Assembly: GCA_023819375.1 (NCBI GenBank)
Contig: JAMWDI010000004.1
Coordinates: 194,190 to 227,087 of the forward strand
Reading direction: 5' to 3'
Source: Candidatus Omnitrophota bacterium
GTDB lineage: Bacteria; Ratteibacteria; UBA8468; B48-G9; JAFGKM01
Length of the DNA stretch: 32,898 nt
The position numbers were made by a program, and so were the translations under genes. This document shows positions 18,819 to 26,896 of the stretch, piece by piece; the stretch's first letter is position 1, and each line of letters opens with the position of its first letter. The notes under the pieces were generated by a model, which worked only from the letters and a program-made list of their open reading frames with translations, searched no databases and was not told the origin of the DNA.

Positions 18819-19891
18819 TCTTCCTTTTTTACTTTCTTAATTGCTTTTAAATATTCCTCTGGTAAATTTGGTGGAAAAAATTTTACTTGTTGTGAATAAA
18901 TCCATACATATTCATCGCTTATTTCAAGAGCATATTCAAGGGATTTTTGAAATTCTTCTGGTTTGAAATAATTTTTTGAAAAATCCTCATTGTTCCATTT
19001 ATTTCCATTGTCAATCCAGAGTCCAAATCCTACTTTAATTTTTTTTCTATATTTTTCTGGATTAATTGAAAATTTACTCGCTTTATTTATGATAGAATGA
19101 TAACTTTCAAGAAATTGAATTTTTTCTTTAAAACCATATGCAAATTCACATATGTCAAAAATTCTCATTCTTTCATCACTTTCATCTATAAAGCCATCTA
19201 CAAAATATGGCAATAGTCCATATGAATTTATTTCAGGCTCTTTTAGTTTTTCAGAAGGATGTAAAACAAGATAGGAATGTGTCCAGAAAAATAAAATTGT
19301 TATATCTGGATATATTTCTTTTGTTATTTTCATTAATTCTTTTCCTCTTTCATAAACTTTCATTTTGTATTCTTCAAATGGTCTATTCACCCTTTCTCTC
19401 ATAGTAGGATAGTGAAAAAAATAAGCACCATAATGTTCTGGATCAATAATTATTCCTTTTAAATTTCCCTCTTTTGCTATTCTTATATATGTTTTCCAAT
19501 TATTTTTAATTATTCTCCATCTTTCTTCATCAAACCAGTTAAAATTTTGATCCTGAGCAGTTGAACATATACATGCAGGTAAAAAATTGTCTTTGAATTT
19601 TTTCCATTGCGGAATTTTTAAATCCTCCACTGCTTCCTTGAAATTATCATATTTAAATTCTCTTTTGCTAAATAAATGCCATCCAAGAATATTACCAGTA
19701 TCTACAGGCCCTTTTTTTCTATCAATGCAAATATTTATTCCTATTCCATCAAAAGGCATTTCTTCCATTTTTTCCCAGTTTTCTCTTATATACATTGTGT
19801 CTCTTGTTCCCCATCCATAATATATAATCTTTTTTGAGACTTCACTAAATAATAAATTTGAAAAAAGAAATAAAATTAATAATTTTTTCAT
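18815..19891 (-). CDS. Secreted TIM-barrel-like hydrolase, short paralogue of the 7752-9404 protein
   Basis: 358 aa with signal peptide MKKLLILFLFSNLLFSEV. It aligns along its length with residues about 18-365 of the 7752-9404 protein: KKIIYYGW, DGIGINICIDRKKGP, GIIIDPEHYG (D150, E152), GFGLWIDN and EYVWIYSQQ. It lacks the C-terminal jelly roll. AAAAAGGAGGTAG directly precedes the ATG. It is the first gene after a pseudopilin. No known catalytic signature was recognised; D150 and E152 are candidate acids because they recur in three proteins of this window. Confidence 0.77.
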   Translation of the reverse strand: MKKLLILFLFSNLLFSEVSKKIIYYGWGTRDTMYIRENWEKMEEMPFDGIGINICIDRKKGPVDTGNILGWHLFSKREFKYDNFKEAVEDLKIPQWKKFKDNFLPACICSTAQDQNFNWFDEERWRIIKNNWKTYIRIAKEGNLKGIIIDPEHYGAYFFHYPTMRERVNRPFEEYKMKVYERGKELMKITKEIYPDITILFFWTHSYLVLHPSEKLKEPEINSYGLLPYFVDGFIDESDERMRIFDICEFAYGFKEKIQFLESYHSIINKASKFSINPEKYRKKIKVGFGLWIDNGNKWNNEDFSKNYFKPEEFQKSLEYALEISDEYVWIYSQQVKFFPPNLPEEYLKAIKKVKKEE

Positions 19892-19903
19892 TCTACCTCC
19901 TTT

Positions 19904-20560
19904 TTACCAACCGTGAATCCAACCAAGTGTTGGGTCATAACATATATAATCAGAAGTATTAAAACTTGCCCATATTACTGAACCATCTCCTCTTAATTGA
20001 TTTTGCCCAACTGGTTTTTTCAAAAACCTTCCATGATTATGGTAAGCTGTATTTGTCGTGTATGTTTCATCGACAAAAATTATTCTTTCTGAAGTGAAAT
20101 CTCTTGATTTTAACTGGAATAAATATTTTAAGTCAGTTCTATCTGATTTGCCTGTATATCCATAGAAAGCAACTCTATAACTCCATTGATCTCTAAACGG
20201 TAAGTAATCCGTTCTTTTTGGCCATCTTAGAGAGGGACTTGGACAGTAAAAAACGTTATAATTCTTATCATTTATATATGATGGAACAAGTGTATCCGCA
20301 AAAAATTGTTTAACTCCATTTATATAAGTTCCACCAGGCCATTTAACCTGCCAAGTTGAGAGATAATCTAAATACCACAATCTTCCATAATCTTCATAAT
20401 ACATAAACATAGCAAGTCCAATTTGTCTTAAATTATTCATACAAACTGCTCTTCTTGCTCTCTCCCTTGCCTTTGATAAAGCAGGTAAAAGCATACTGGC
20501 CAGAATTGCAATTATTGCCACCACAACTAACAATTCTATTAGTGTAAATCCTTTTTTCAT
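19904..20560 (-). CDS. Prepilin-like secreted protein, degenerate C-terminal motif
   Basis: 218 aa from the ATG at 20560, with AAAGGGGAGAA before it. Earlier in-frame codons only translate upstream repeats. The leader MKKG is the shortest of the set, followed by [20 protein letters not shown] and [23 protein letters not shown]. The variable domain is rich in Tyr and Trp. The C-terminal [11 protein letters not shown] keeps the DG of H-X9-DG but has no His at the right distance. It heads the minus-strand block and has a promoter-like region upstream. The next gene is a TIM-barrel-like hydrolase. Confidence 0.9.
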   Translation of the reverse strand: MKKGFTLIELLVVVAIIAILASMLLPALSKARERARRAVCMNNLRQIGLAMFMYYEDYGRLWYLDYLSTWQVKWPGGTYINGVKQFFADTLVPSYINDKNYNVFYCPSPSLRWPKRTDYLPFRDQWSYRVAFYGYTGKSDRTDLKYLFQLKSRDFTSERIIFVDETYTTNTAYHNHGRFLKKPVGQNQLRGDGSVIWASFNTSDYICYDPTLGWIHGW

Positions 20561-20569
20561 TTCTCCCCT

Positions 20570-20605
20570 TTTTATACATTTTATACACAATTATTAAATT
20601 GTCAA
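20570..20605 (-). promoter_or_regulatory. Promoter-like region with two 9-bp TGTATAAAA repeats
   Basis: On the minus strand, TTGACA (20605-20600) is followed by two tandem TGTATAAAA copies (20587-20570). The TATAAA elements lie 14 and 23 nt from TTGACA, neither an ideal spacing, so the exact promoter is uncertain. The same ingredients occur upstream of the 10207 pseudopilin. Confidence 0.5.
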
Positions 20606-20655
20606 ATTTAATTTTCTTTTTAGGGTGTAAAGTAAATAATTAAGATTTAAAAAAT

Positions 20656-20684
20656 TTGAAAAAAAGAAAAAGGAAGTGTATAAT
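20656..20684 (+). promoter_or_regulatory. Sigma-70-type promoter for the acetyl-CoA synthetase unit
   Basis: TTGAAA (20656-20661), a 17-nt spacer and TATAAT (20679-20684), the latter preceded by TG. This is a near-consensus promoter. It fires away from the 20560 pseudopilin, so the 151-nt region between the two starts is a divergent promoter region. Transcription should begin near 20691, about 20 nt before the start codon at 20712. Confidence 0.75.
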
Positions 20685-20711
20685 TACAATTTAAATTAAA
20701 AAAGGAGCAAA

Positions 20712-22799
20712 ATGAAATATTTCTTCAAACCTGAGAGTGTTGCTTTAATTGGAGCCTCAACAAATCCTGAAAAACTTGGATTTAAAATTTTGAAAAATTT
20801 GATTGAAGGAGGATTTAAAGGGAAAATATACCCCGTAAATCCCAAAGGTGAAAATATATTAAATCTTAAATGTTATAAAAGTATCTCTGAAATCCCTTAT
20901 TTTGTAGAACTTGCAATAATTGTTGTTCCGGCAGAGTTTGTTTGTGATATTGCAGAAGAATGTGGAAAAAAGGGTGTTAAAGGATTGATAGTAATTTCAG
21001 CAGGATTTAAAGAAATAGGAGAGGAAGGGAAAAAAAGAGAAGAAAAATTAAAAGAGATTATTAAAAAATATGGTGTGCGTCTTATTGGTCCAAATTGTCT
21101 GGGAATTATTGATACAAGGAATAAATTAAATGCTTCTTTTGCTTTTGAAATGCCTCCCGAGGGTAAAATTTCTTTTATAACTCAATCAGGAGCCCTTGGA
21201 ACTGCTATTCTTGATTGGGCAATTAAAGAAAATGTGGGACTTTCAAAATTTGTAAGTTTTGGAAACAAAGCAGATGTGAATGAAATAGATTTAATTGAAG
21301 AACTAAAAGATGATGAGGATACAAACGTTATTCTTTTATATTTAGAAGGAGTAAGTGAAGGAAGAAAGTTAATTGAAGTTGCAAGAAAAACAATTAGTAA
21401 AAAACCGATAATTATTGTAAAAGCAGGAAAAACCGAAAGTGGAGCAAAATCAGCGAGTTCCCATACTGGCTCTCTTGCAGGTTCTGATATTGCTTTTAAT
21501 TCTGCTGTAAAACAATCTGGTATTATAAGAGCAAATACAGTTGAAGAACTTTTTGATTATGCTTTAATTTTTTCTTATCAACCAATTTTAAAAGGTAATA
21601 GAATTGCCATAATAACAAATGCTGGGGGACCTTCTGTTATGGCTGTTGATATGATTGAAGAAAAAGGGCTTTTACTTTCTCGGTTTTCAGAAAAGACAAT
21701 AAATTTATTAAAAAAATATTTACCACCTGTTTCAAGTATAAATAATCCAGTTGATATTCTTGGAGATGCAAAAGCGGATAGATATGAAAAGGCAGTTGAA
21801 GCAGTTTTATCAGATGAAAATGTAGATGGAATAATTGTAATACTAACGCCTCAAATAGTAACTCAACCCTATGAAACAGCACAAAGTATTGTTAGAACAT
21901 CAAAAAAATATGAAAAATGTGTAATTTCTTGTTTTATGGGCGGAAAAAGAGTAGAGGAAGGAATAAAAATTTTAAAAGAAAATGGAATTCCAAATTATCC
22001 AACACCAGAAAGAGCAGTTATTGCTTTGAAAGGGATGGATGACTACAGAAGATTTAGAGAATCAAATCTCAAAGGTAGGTTTATTGAATTTGACGTTAAT
22101 AAAGAAAAAGTAAGAGAAAAAATTGAAAACTTAAAAAGGAGTAAGACGAAAATTATAGGAGATATTGAAGGAAGAGAAATTCTTTTTTTATATGGAATAA
22201 ATGTTGTTTCCTCTTTTATTGCAAAAAATGAAGAAGAATGCGAGAATTTTTTGAAGAGGAATGAAGGGAAGTTTGTTATGAAACTTATTTCACCTGATAT
22301 AATTCATAAAACCGAGGCAGGTGGTGTAAAAATTGGGATTAAAAGTCCAGAGGAAGCAAAAAAGGCATTTAAGGAAATAATAGACTCAGCCAGAAAATAT
22401 AAACCTGATGCAAAAATTGTTGGTGTTCAAATACAAAAAATGATTGAGAAGGGGATTGAAGTAATCATAGGTGTAAGTAAAGATGTTCAATTTGGTCATT
22501 TGATTATGTTTGGTCTTGGAGGAATATATGTGGAAATTTTAAAAGATGTATCTTTTAGAATTGCTCCTTTAACCGATATAGATGCGGATGAAATGGTGAA
22601 TGAAATTAAATCTGCTAAGATTTTAAAAGGATATAGAAATATACCTGAATGTAATACAGAAAAAATAAAAGAAACAATTTTAAAAATATCTCAACTTGTT
22701 TGTGATTTCCCTGAAATAAAAGAAATGGATATAAATCCTCTTATTGTGAACGAAAGGGATGCAATTGCAGTAGATGTAAGATTTGTTTTTGAATTTTGA
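20712..22799 (+). CDS. Acetate-CoA ligase (ADP-forming), fused alpha-beta subunits
   Basis: 695 aa. It converts acyl-CoA, ADP and phosphate to acid, CoA and ATP in the cytoplasm. Domain order: CoA-binding Rossmann domain (FFKPESVALIGAS at 5-17, then GPNCLGIID), succinyl-CoA-ligase-like domains with SSHTGSLAG (His251 is the phosphorylated-His candidate of the alpha part), then an ATP-grasp domain from about 480 with KLISPDIIHKTEAGGV and MFGLGGIYVEILKD. The length matches alpha-beta fusions in fermentative bacteria and archaea. AAAGGAG before the ATG. It gives substrate-level ATP from acetyl-CoA in sugar or amino-acid fermentation. The acyl range (acetyl or other acids) cannot be read. Confidence 0.95.
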   Translation: MKYFFKPESVALIGASTNPEKLGFKILKNLIEGGFKGKIYPVNPKGENILNLKCYKSISEIPYFVELAIIVVPAEFVCDIAEECGKKGVKGLIVISAGFKEIGEEGKKREEKLKEIIKKYGVRLIGPNCLGIIDTRNKLNASFAFEMPPEGKISFITQSGALGTAILDWAIKENVGLSKFVSFGNKADVNEIDLIEELKDDEDTNVILLYLEGVSEGRKLIEVARKTISKKPIIIVKAGKTESGAKSASSHTGSLAGSDIAFNSAVKQSGIIRANTVEELFDYALIFSYQPILKGNRIAIITNAGGPSVMAVDMIEEKGLLLSRFSEKTINLLKKYLPPVSSINNPVDILGDAKADRYEKAVEAVLSDENVDGIIVILTPQIVTQPYETAQSIVRTSKKYEKCVISCFMGGKRVEEGIKILKENGIPNYPTPERAVIALKGMDDYRRFRESNLKGRFIEFDVNKEKVREKIENLKRSKTKIIGDIEGREILFLYGINVVSSFIAKNEEECENFLKRNEGKFVMKLISPDIIHKTEAGGVKIGIKSPEEAKKAFKEIIDSARKYKPDAKIVGVQIQKMIEKGIEVIIGVSKDVQFGHLIMFGLGGIYVEILKDVSFRIAPLTDIDADEMVNEIKSAKILKGYRNIPECNTEKIKETILKISQLVCDFPEIKEMDINPLIVNERDAIAVDVRFVFEF

Positions 22800-22812
22800 A
22801 TTGGGAATTGAT

Positions 22813-23136
22813 ATGATAGAAGGGAAAATTGTAAAGGTAAGATTTAAAAAGTTTTTTCCAGAACAAAAACTTTGGGTGTTTATAGGCAGGGTTTTAAAAT
22901 TTACAGAAAATTGGATTATGATTGAAGGGAAGGGTATTGTTGTAATAAAAGGGCAAGTAAGTCCTGTAGATATTGACAAAGAGAAAAGAACAATTTTAAT
23001 CCCAAGAGATAATATTTCTCATATAAGGATTTTACCGGATGATTTTGATATAGATAAAATAGAAATTGTTGAAAAAGGATTGAGGATATTTGTGAAAGTT
23101 AAAGGAGGGCCAGATACAAGTATAAGTGAAGTATAA
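22813..23136 (+). CDS. Small beta-rich protein of unknown function
   Basis: 107 aa from the ATG at 22813. The longer frame would begin at a TTG (22783) inside the synthetase gene and is less likely. It is made of short beta strands: KIVKVRFKKF, LWVFIGRVLKFTENW, IMIEGKGIVVI, RTILIPRDNISHIRIL. That pattern recalls an Sm-like or other small five-stranded barrel, but no family was recognised. No signal peptide, no membrane segment, no catalytic motif. It lies 13 nt after the synthetase and 14 nt before a dehydrogenase, so it belongs to that transcription unit. Confidence 0.75.
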   Translation: MIEGKIVKVRFKKFFPEQKLWVFIGRVLKFTENWIMIEGKGIVVIKGQVSPVDIDKEKRTILIPRDNISHIRILPDDFDIDKIEIVEKGLRIFVKVKGGPDTSISEV

Positions 23137-23150
23137 AAGGAGGGAAAAAC

Positions 23151-24203
23151 ATGAAGGATGGAAAATATTTTGTTGGAATTGCTGGATTTGGAGGCATAGC
23201 AAGATTTGCTCATTATAATGGATGGAAAAAATTAAATGATGTTGAAATTTTGGCGATTGCAGATCCATCAGAAGAAGCAAGAGAAATTGCAAAAAATGAG
23301 TATGGTATAAAATATGTTTTTAGTGATTATAAAGAAATGTTGAAAATTGAAGAGATAGATATTATTGATGTTTGTACTCCAAACAAATTACATTATCCAG
23401 TTGTAATTGATTCTTTAAAGGTAGGAAAACATGTCCTTTGTGAAAAACCACTTGCTGTTAGTGCAAAAGAAGTTGAAGATATGATTTTATGGTCTAAAAA
23501 ACAAAAGAAGAAACTTATGGCAGCACAACATTTAAGATTTAAAAGAGAATCAGTTGTATTGAAAAAATATATAGATGAGGGAGAACTTGGCGAAATTTAT
23601 TTTGCAATTGCTCATGCTTTAAGGAGAAGATTTTTGCCAGTAACTAATACCTTCATAGATAAAAATCTTTCGGGTGGCGGGCCAATGTTTGACATAGGTG
23701 TTCATATACTTGATTTGACTTACTGGTTTATGGGTTGTCCTGAAGTTCATTCAGTTACAGGGATAACAATGACAAAACTTGCTAAAAGGAAAGATATAAA
23801 GGGGCTATGGGGTGAATGGGATAGAGAAAAGTATAATGTTGAAGATTTTGCTGCTGGATTTGTGAAATTTAAAGATAATAGAGGATTGAATCTTGTATGC
23901 AGTTTTCTTGCGAATATGGAAAAACTTGATGATTTTTCAACAACATTGTTTGGAACAGAAGGTGGTATAAAATGGCCTAACGGGAAACTTGCAAAAGAGA
24001 AAAATGGAGTATTACAAGATATAGAATTGAGATTTGATGTTCTTCCAGATAACCCACCTCATCATGAGGAAATAAGAGTTTTTTTTGAATGTGTAAGGGA
24101 TGACAAAGAAGTTCCTGTGAAACCAGAAGAATCTCTTCAAGTTATCAAAATTCTTGAAAGTATTTACATAAGTTCTGAAACAGGTAAAGAAATAATATTT
24201 TAA
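23151..24203 (+). CDS. Gfo/Idh/MocA family NAD(P)-dependent oxidoreductase
   Basis: 350 aa, cytoplasmic. The Rossmann loop is canonical (VGIAGFGGIARFAH at 5-18), followed by ADPSEE, the EKP signature at 98-100, and GGGPMFDIGVHILDL in the C-terminal domain, with D and H in the usual active-site positions. It differs from the 16540-17676 protein in the loop and over most of its length, so the two are not recent copies. AAAAGGAGGGAAAAAC precedes the ATG. A sugar, polyol or amino-sugar substrate is likely. Last gene of the plus-strand unit, ending 3 nt before the convergent hydrolase gene. Confidence 0.94.
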   Translation: MKDGKYFVGIAGFGGIARFAHYNGWKKLNDVEILAIADPSEEAREIAKNEYGIKYVFSDYKEMLKIEEIDIIDVCTPNKLHYPVVIDSLKVGKHVLCEKPLAVSAKEVEDMILWSKKQKKKLMAAQHLRFKRESVVLKKYIDEGELGEIYFAIAHALRRRFLPVTNTFIDKNLSGGGPMFDIGVHILDLTYWFMGCPEVHSVTGITMTKLAKRKDIKGLWGEWDREKYNVEDFAAGFVKFKDNRGLNLVCSFLANMEKLDDFSTTLFGTEGGIKWPNGKLAKEKNGVLQDIELRFDVLPDNPPHHEEIRVFFECVRDDKEVPVKPEESLQVIKILESIYISSETGKEIIF

Positions 24204-24206
24204 AAA

Positions 24207-24827
24207 TTACTTTTCTACTTTTAAAATTTCAACTTTTGCATTTAGAACAAAAGAAGAAAAAAGTTTTGCATCTTTTTCAGAACCAACAATATCACCATAA
24301 TGATATGGAATTGCTATTTGTGGTTTTATTGTATTTACTGCATTTGCTGCCTCTTCGCTTGTCATTGTATATGTCCCTCCAACCGGTAAAATAACTACAT
24401 CTGCTTTTATTTCTTTCATTTCTGGTATAAAATCTGTATCTCCTGCAATATAAATTTTTTTACCTTCAATTTCAATTAAATATCCTAACCATTTATTGTT
24501 TTTAGGATGAAATTGCTTGTTTAGATTATATGCTGGAATGCCTTTGATTTTTATCCATTTTAAATCAATTTCCTCTCCCGGAATTAATGTTTTTTTAATT
24601 CCAATTTTTAATCTCATAATATCAGAAGGTCCTACTATTACTGTATCATTAGTACTTATTCTATTTATGTCATCAGGGCTAAAATGATCGTAATGTGGAT
24701 GTGTTATTAAAATTAAATCTGCTTTCGGTTGTTCTTTAACAAGCTTCCAAGGGTCTACATAAATATTTTTCCCACCAATTGAAATTAAAATAGAAGCATG
24801 TCCCAACCACTTAATATTTTCAATCAT
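24207..24827 (-). CDS. Metallo-beta-lactamase-fold hydrolase (UlaG/COG2220-like)
   Basis: 206 aa from the ATG at 24827, which has AAAGGAGG at 8-nt spacing; the GTG at 24836 overlaps that site. Short, single-domain MBL protein: LGHASILI (about 8-15), HPHYDH at 43-48 with the zinc ligands H43, H45, D47 and H48, AGDTDF, and IPYHYGD with a late His. This is the pattern of the COG2220 group of metal-dependent hydrolases that includes UlaG. The substrate is not predictable. It has its own promoter and is convergent with the plus-strand dehydrogenase. Confidence 0.92.
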   Translation of the reverse strand: MIENIKWLGHASILISIGGKNIYVDPWKLVKEQPKADLILITHPHYDHFSPDDINRISTNDTVIVGPSDIMRLKIGIKKTLIPGEEIDLKWIKIKGIPAYNLNKQFHPKNNKWLGYLIEIEGKKIYIAGDTDFIPEMKEIKADVVILPVGGTYTMTSEEAANAVNTIKPQIAIPYHYGDIVGSEKDAKLFSSFVLNAKVEILKVEK

Positions 24828-24850
24828 TTTTCTCACCTCCTTTCAATAAA

Positions 24851-24879
24851 AGAATAACATTATTAAAAATTTATGTAAA
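24851..24879 (-). promoter_or_regulatory. Candidate promoter of the MBL-fold gene
   Basis: On the minus strand, TTTACA (24879-24874), a 17-nt spacer and TATTCT (24856-24851) preceded by TGT, an extended -10. It lies between the stop of the GH36-like gene and the ribosome site of the MBL gene. Confidence 0.5.
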
Positions 24880-24881
24880 GT

Positions 24882-26894
24882 TTAATAAATTTTACTTTTC
24901 AAAAGAGCAAAAGAATTGGGTTTTTCAAGGTTTATTTTAAGAAAATTTTTATAAAAAGAAAAATCACATTTACATGAAGAATATAAAATAGAAAAATCAC
25001 TCTTTTCAATGAAATCTATATAAAACTCATAAATTTTGGAGGGATGATTTTCTCTAAAAATTAAGATATAAAAATTTTTTACATTTTTCCAGGGATATGA
25101 AATAAATCCAGTCCAGTTATATCCATTTGGAACATTTCCAATTGGAAGTATATATGAAGAAAAAATTTCATATCTACATTTTTTATGTAATTTAATCAAG
25201 GGTTTTAAAATTTTTAATGAATCTTCGGGAAATTGAGAAATTTCTCCCCAAAATAAAGGATTTGAAAAGAATGTTATTGCAAAACAATAGTCCCATGAGT
25301 AATTAAACGGAGCAAGTATATCATTTTCAGGATATTGATTTTTATTTAACGAAATATTTAAAATTTCTATTTGCAATTTTTGAGGTAAAACATATTTAGC
25401 AAGTTGCCAAAGATTTCTTAATGTTTTATATGGATAATATTTTTTCTCTATAACATCATTTCTTATGTTTGTATATCTGTTTTCAAGAAAAATATTTCCA
25501 TATTCAAGGAGATAGAAATAACCTGGTCTTCTGTCTATACTTCCTGTTACATCAAAATTGAAAATAATTTTGCCTTTTGATTTTTTATAAATTTCTTTCA
25601 AAAATAATTCAAAATTCTCTTCTGCATCCTTTGTTTGTATATTAATTGCATCAAGTTTGAAGACCTTAATCCCAAATTTTTTATAAAAATCAAGGATTAT
25701 TTCTGTATCCTTTAAATATTCTTTATACTGACAGTTTCTATCTGGAATAAACCATAGACCGAGAGTAATACCAAGTTCTTTGGCTTTCTGACTTATTTTA
25801 TAAAATGAATTTGGAAAAATTTTTTCATTTATTTTCCAGAAATCTTTGTTAATTCTTTTATTAGTTAAAACGTCTATTGCTTTGCCACCCTTTTGCCATC
25901 CATCATCAATTTGATAATGTGTAATTCCAAATTTATGGCAACTTTCAATTTCTTTTAAAACAAAATTTTCACATAAATTCTTATAAACATTTCCATCTCC
26001 CCATGGATTTGCCATAATCATATAGTCTCTTTTAGGTACAAAATTGTATTTTGCCATTTGATATTCTTTTAGTTTTAAAATTCCATTTGGTTCTTCTTTC
26101 CCTTTATAGAAGCCAATAGCAATCTTATAACTCTTTCTCCATTTTAAATTTCCCAGTTCTTCAGGTCTTATCCCCCAGCCCATTACTTTTAATTCATTAT
26201 GATTAATTTCAAAGTCGCTTTTAACTTCCAATCTTAAATCAGAACTTACAAAATATTCTTTCAAAATAAAAATACCACAATCATCTTTTTTATCATTTAA
26301 AAAAATAAGATTCCCTCTTAAGTATAATGGATTGTCTGAATAATGAAGAAATTCCTCTTTAACAAGTTGATTGGTTATATCTGTTCTTGTAAAAAATTCA
26401 ACTACTCTTCCTTTATAGCATATTTCTTTTTTTATATTTAACCTTTCTAATACGTTTTCTCTTTCTTTATAAAAATCGCCTGCAGGATAATTTGAACTTA
26501 AAATTTCAGATTGAATAACTATAATAGATAATTGTGGATAAATTATGTAAATTCTTTTTATCTCAGTTTTTGAATTTGTTTCTATTAAATGGAATATAAT
26601 CTTGAAGACCTCTTTTCCAAATTCTTTTTCTATTTTTGTTTTGAAATTTTTTAAAAGAAGTGCTTGAAAGGATAATCCAAGCATATTAAATTCTGTTAAA
26701 TTTTCATATGAAAAATCTACAAAAATTTTTTTAAAATTTTTGTTTTCAATCCATTCTTTTTTGTTTTCTTTATCGTAAAAACTGATCGTATAAAAACTAC
26801 CATTTTCTATAAGAATTTTTCTCTCAATTTTACTATTTCCAAAGATAAAAACTTTACCTTCTTTCTTAAAATAACAATCTTTAAATTTTTCCAT
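24882..26894 (-). CDS. Alpha-galactosidase-like glycoside hydrolase (clan GH-D, GH36-like)
   Basis: 670 aa without a signal peptide, so cytoplasmic. The first 280 residues are beta-rich, as in GH36. The barrel has HYQIDDGWQ (327-334), GLWFIPDRN (379-387), the nucleophile-region FKLDAIN (412-418, candidate D415), and FNFDVTGSIDRRPGYF. The first two and the K-x-D motif are hallmarks of clan GH-D. The acid/base Asp is not certain: the usual W-x-S-D segment reads ENRYTNIRND here. A C-terminal beta domain follows. It probably cleaves alpha-galactosides or related alpha-linked sugars after uptake. It starts 2 nt after the M28 gene stop, in one operon with it. Confidence 0.8.
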   Translation of the reverse strand: MEKFKDCYFKKEGKVFIFGNSKIERKILIENGSFYTISFYDKENKKEWIENKNFKKIFVDFSYENLTEFNMLGLSFQALLLKNFKTKIEKEFGKEVFKIIFHLIETNSKTEIKRIYIIYPQLSIIVIQSEILSSNYPAGDFYKERENVLERLNIKKEICYKGRVVEFFTRTDITNQLVKEEFLHYSDNPLYLRGNLIFLNDKKDDCGIFILKEYFVSSDLRLEVKSDFEINHNELKVMGWGIRPEELGNLKWRKSYKIAIGFYKGKEEPNGILKLKEYQMAKYNFVPKRDYMIMANPWGDGNVYKNLCENFVLKEIESCHKFGITHYQIDDGWQKGGKAIDVLTNKRINKDFWKINEKIFPNSFYKISQKAKELGITLGLWFIPDRNCQYKEYLKDTEIILDFYKKFGIKVFKLDAINIQTKDAEENFELFLKEIYKKSKGKIIFNFDVTGSIDRRPGYFYLLEYGNIFLENRYTNIRNDVIEKKYYPYKTLRNLWQLAKYVLPQKLQIEILNISLNKNQYPENDILAPFNYSWDYCFAITFFSNPLFWGEISQFPEDSLKILKPLIKLHKKCRYEIFSSYILPIGNVPNGYNWTGFISYPWKNVKNFYILIFRENHPSKIYEFYIDFIEKSDFSILYSSCKCDFSFYKNFLKINLEKPNSFALLKSKIY

Positions 26895-26896
26895 TT

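Noticed and set aside
20561-20590. N-terminal extension with a CIKCIK pair on the 20560 pseudopilin
   Set aside because: It begins at a TTG inside the TGTATAAAA repeats and has no ribosome site; the Cys pair is a by-product of the repeat.
22783-22812. Longer start of the small beta-rich protein
   Set aside because: It would use TTG inside the synthetase gene with no ribosome site; the ATG at 22813 gives the natural N-terminus.
24197-24227. Inverted repeat ATTTTAAAA / TTTTAAAAT with a 13-nt loop in the convergent gap, as a two-way terminator
   Set aside because: The stem is pure A-T, each arm is close to self-complementary and such matches are expected by chance in this composition; it also lies within both gene ends.
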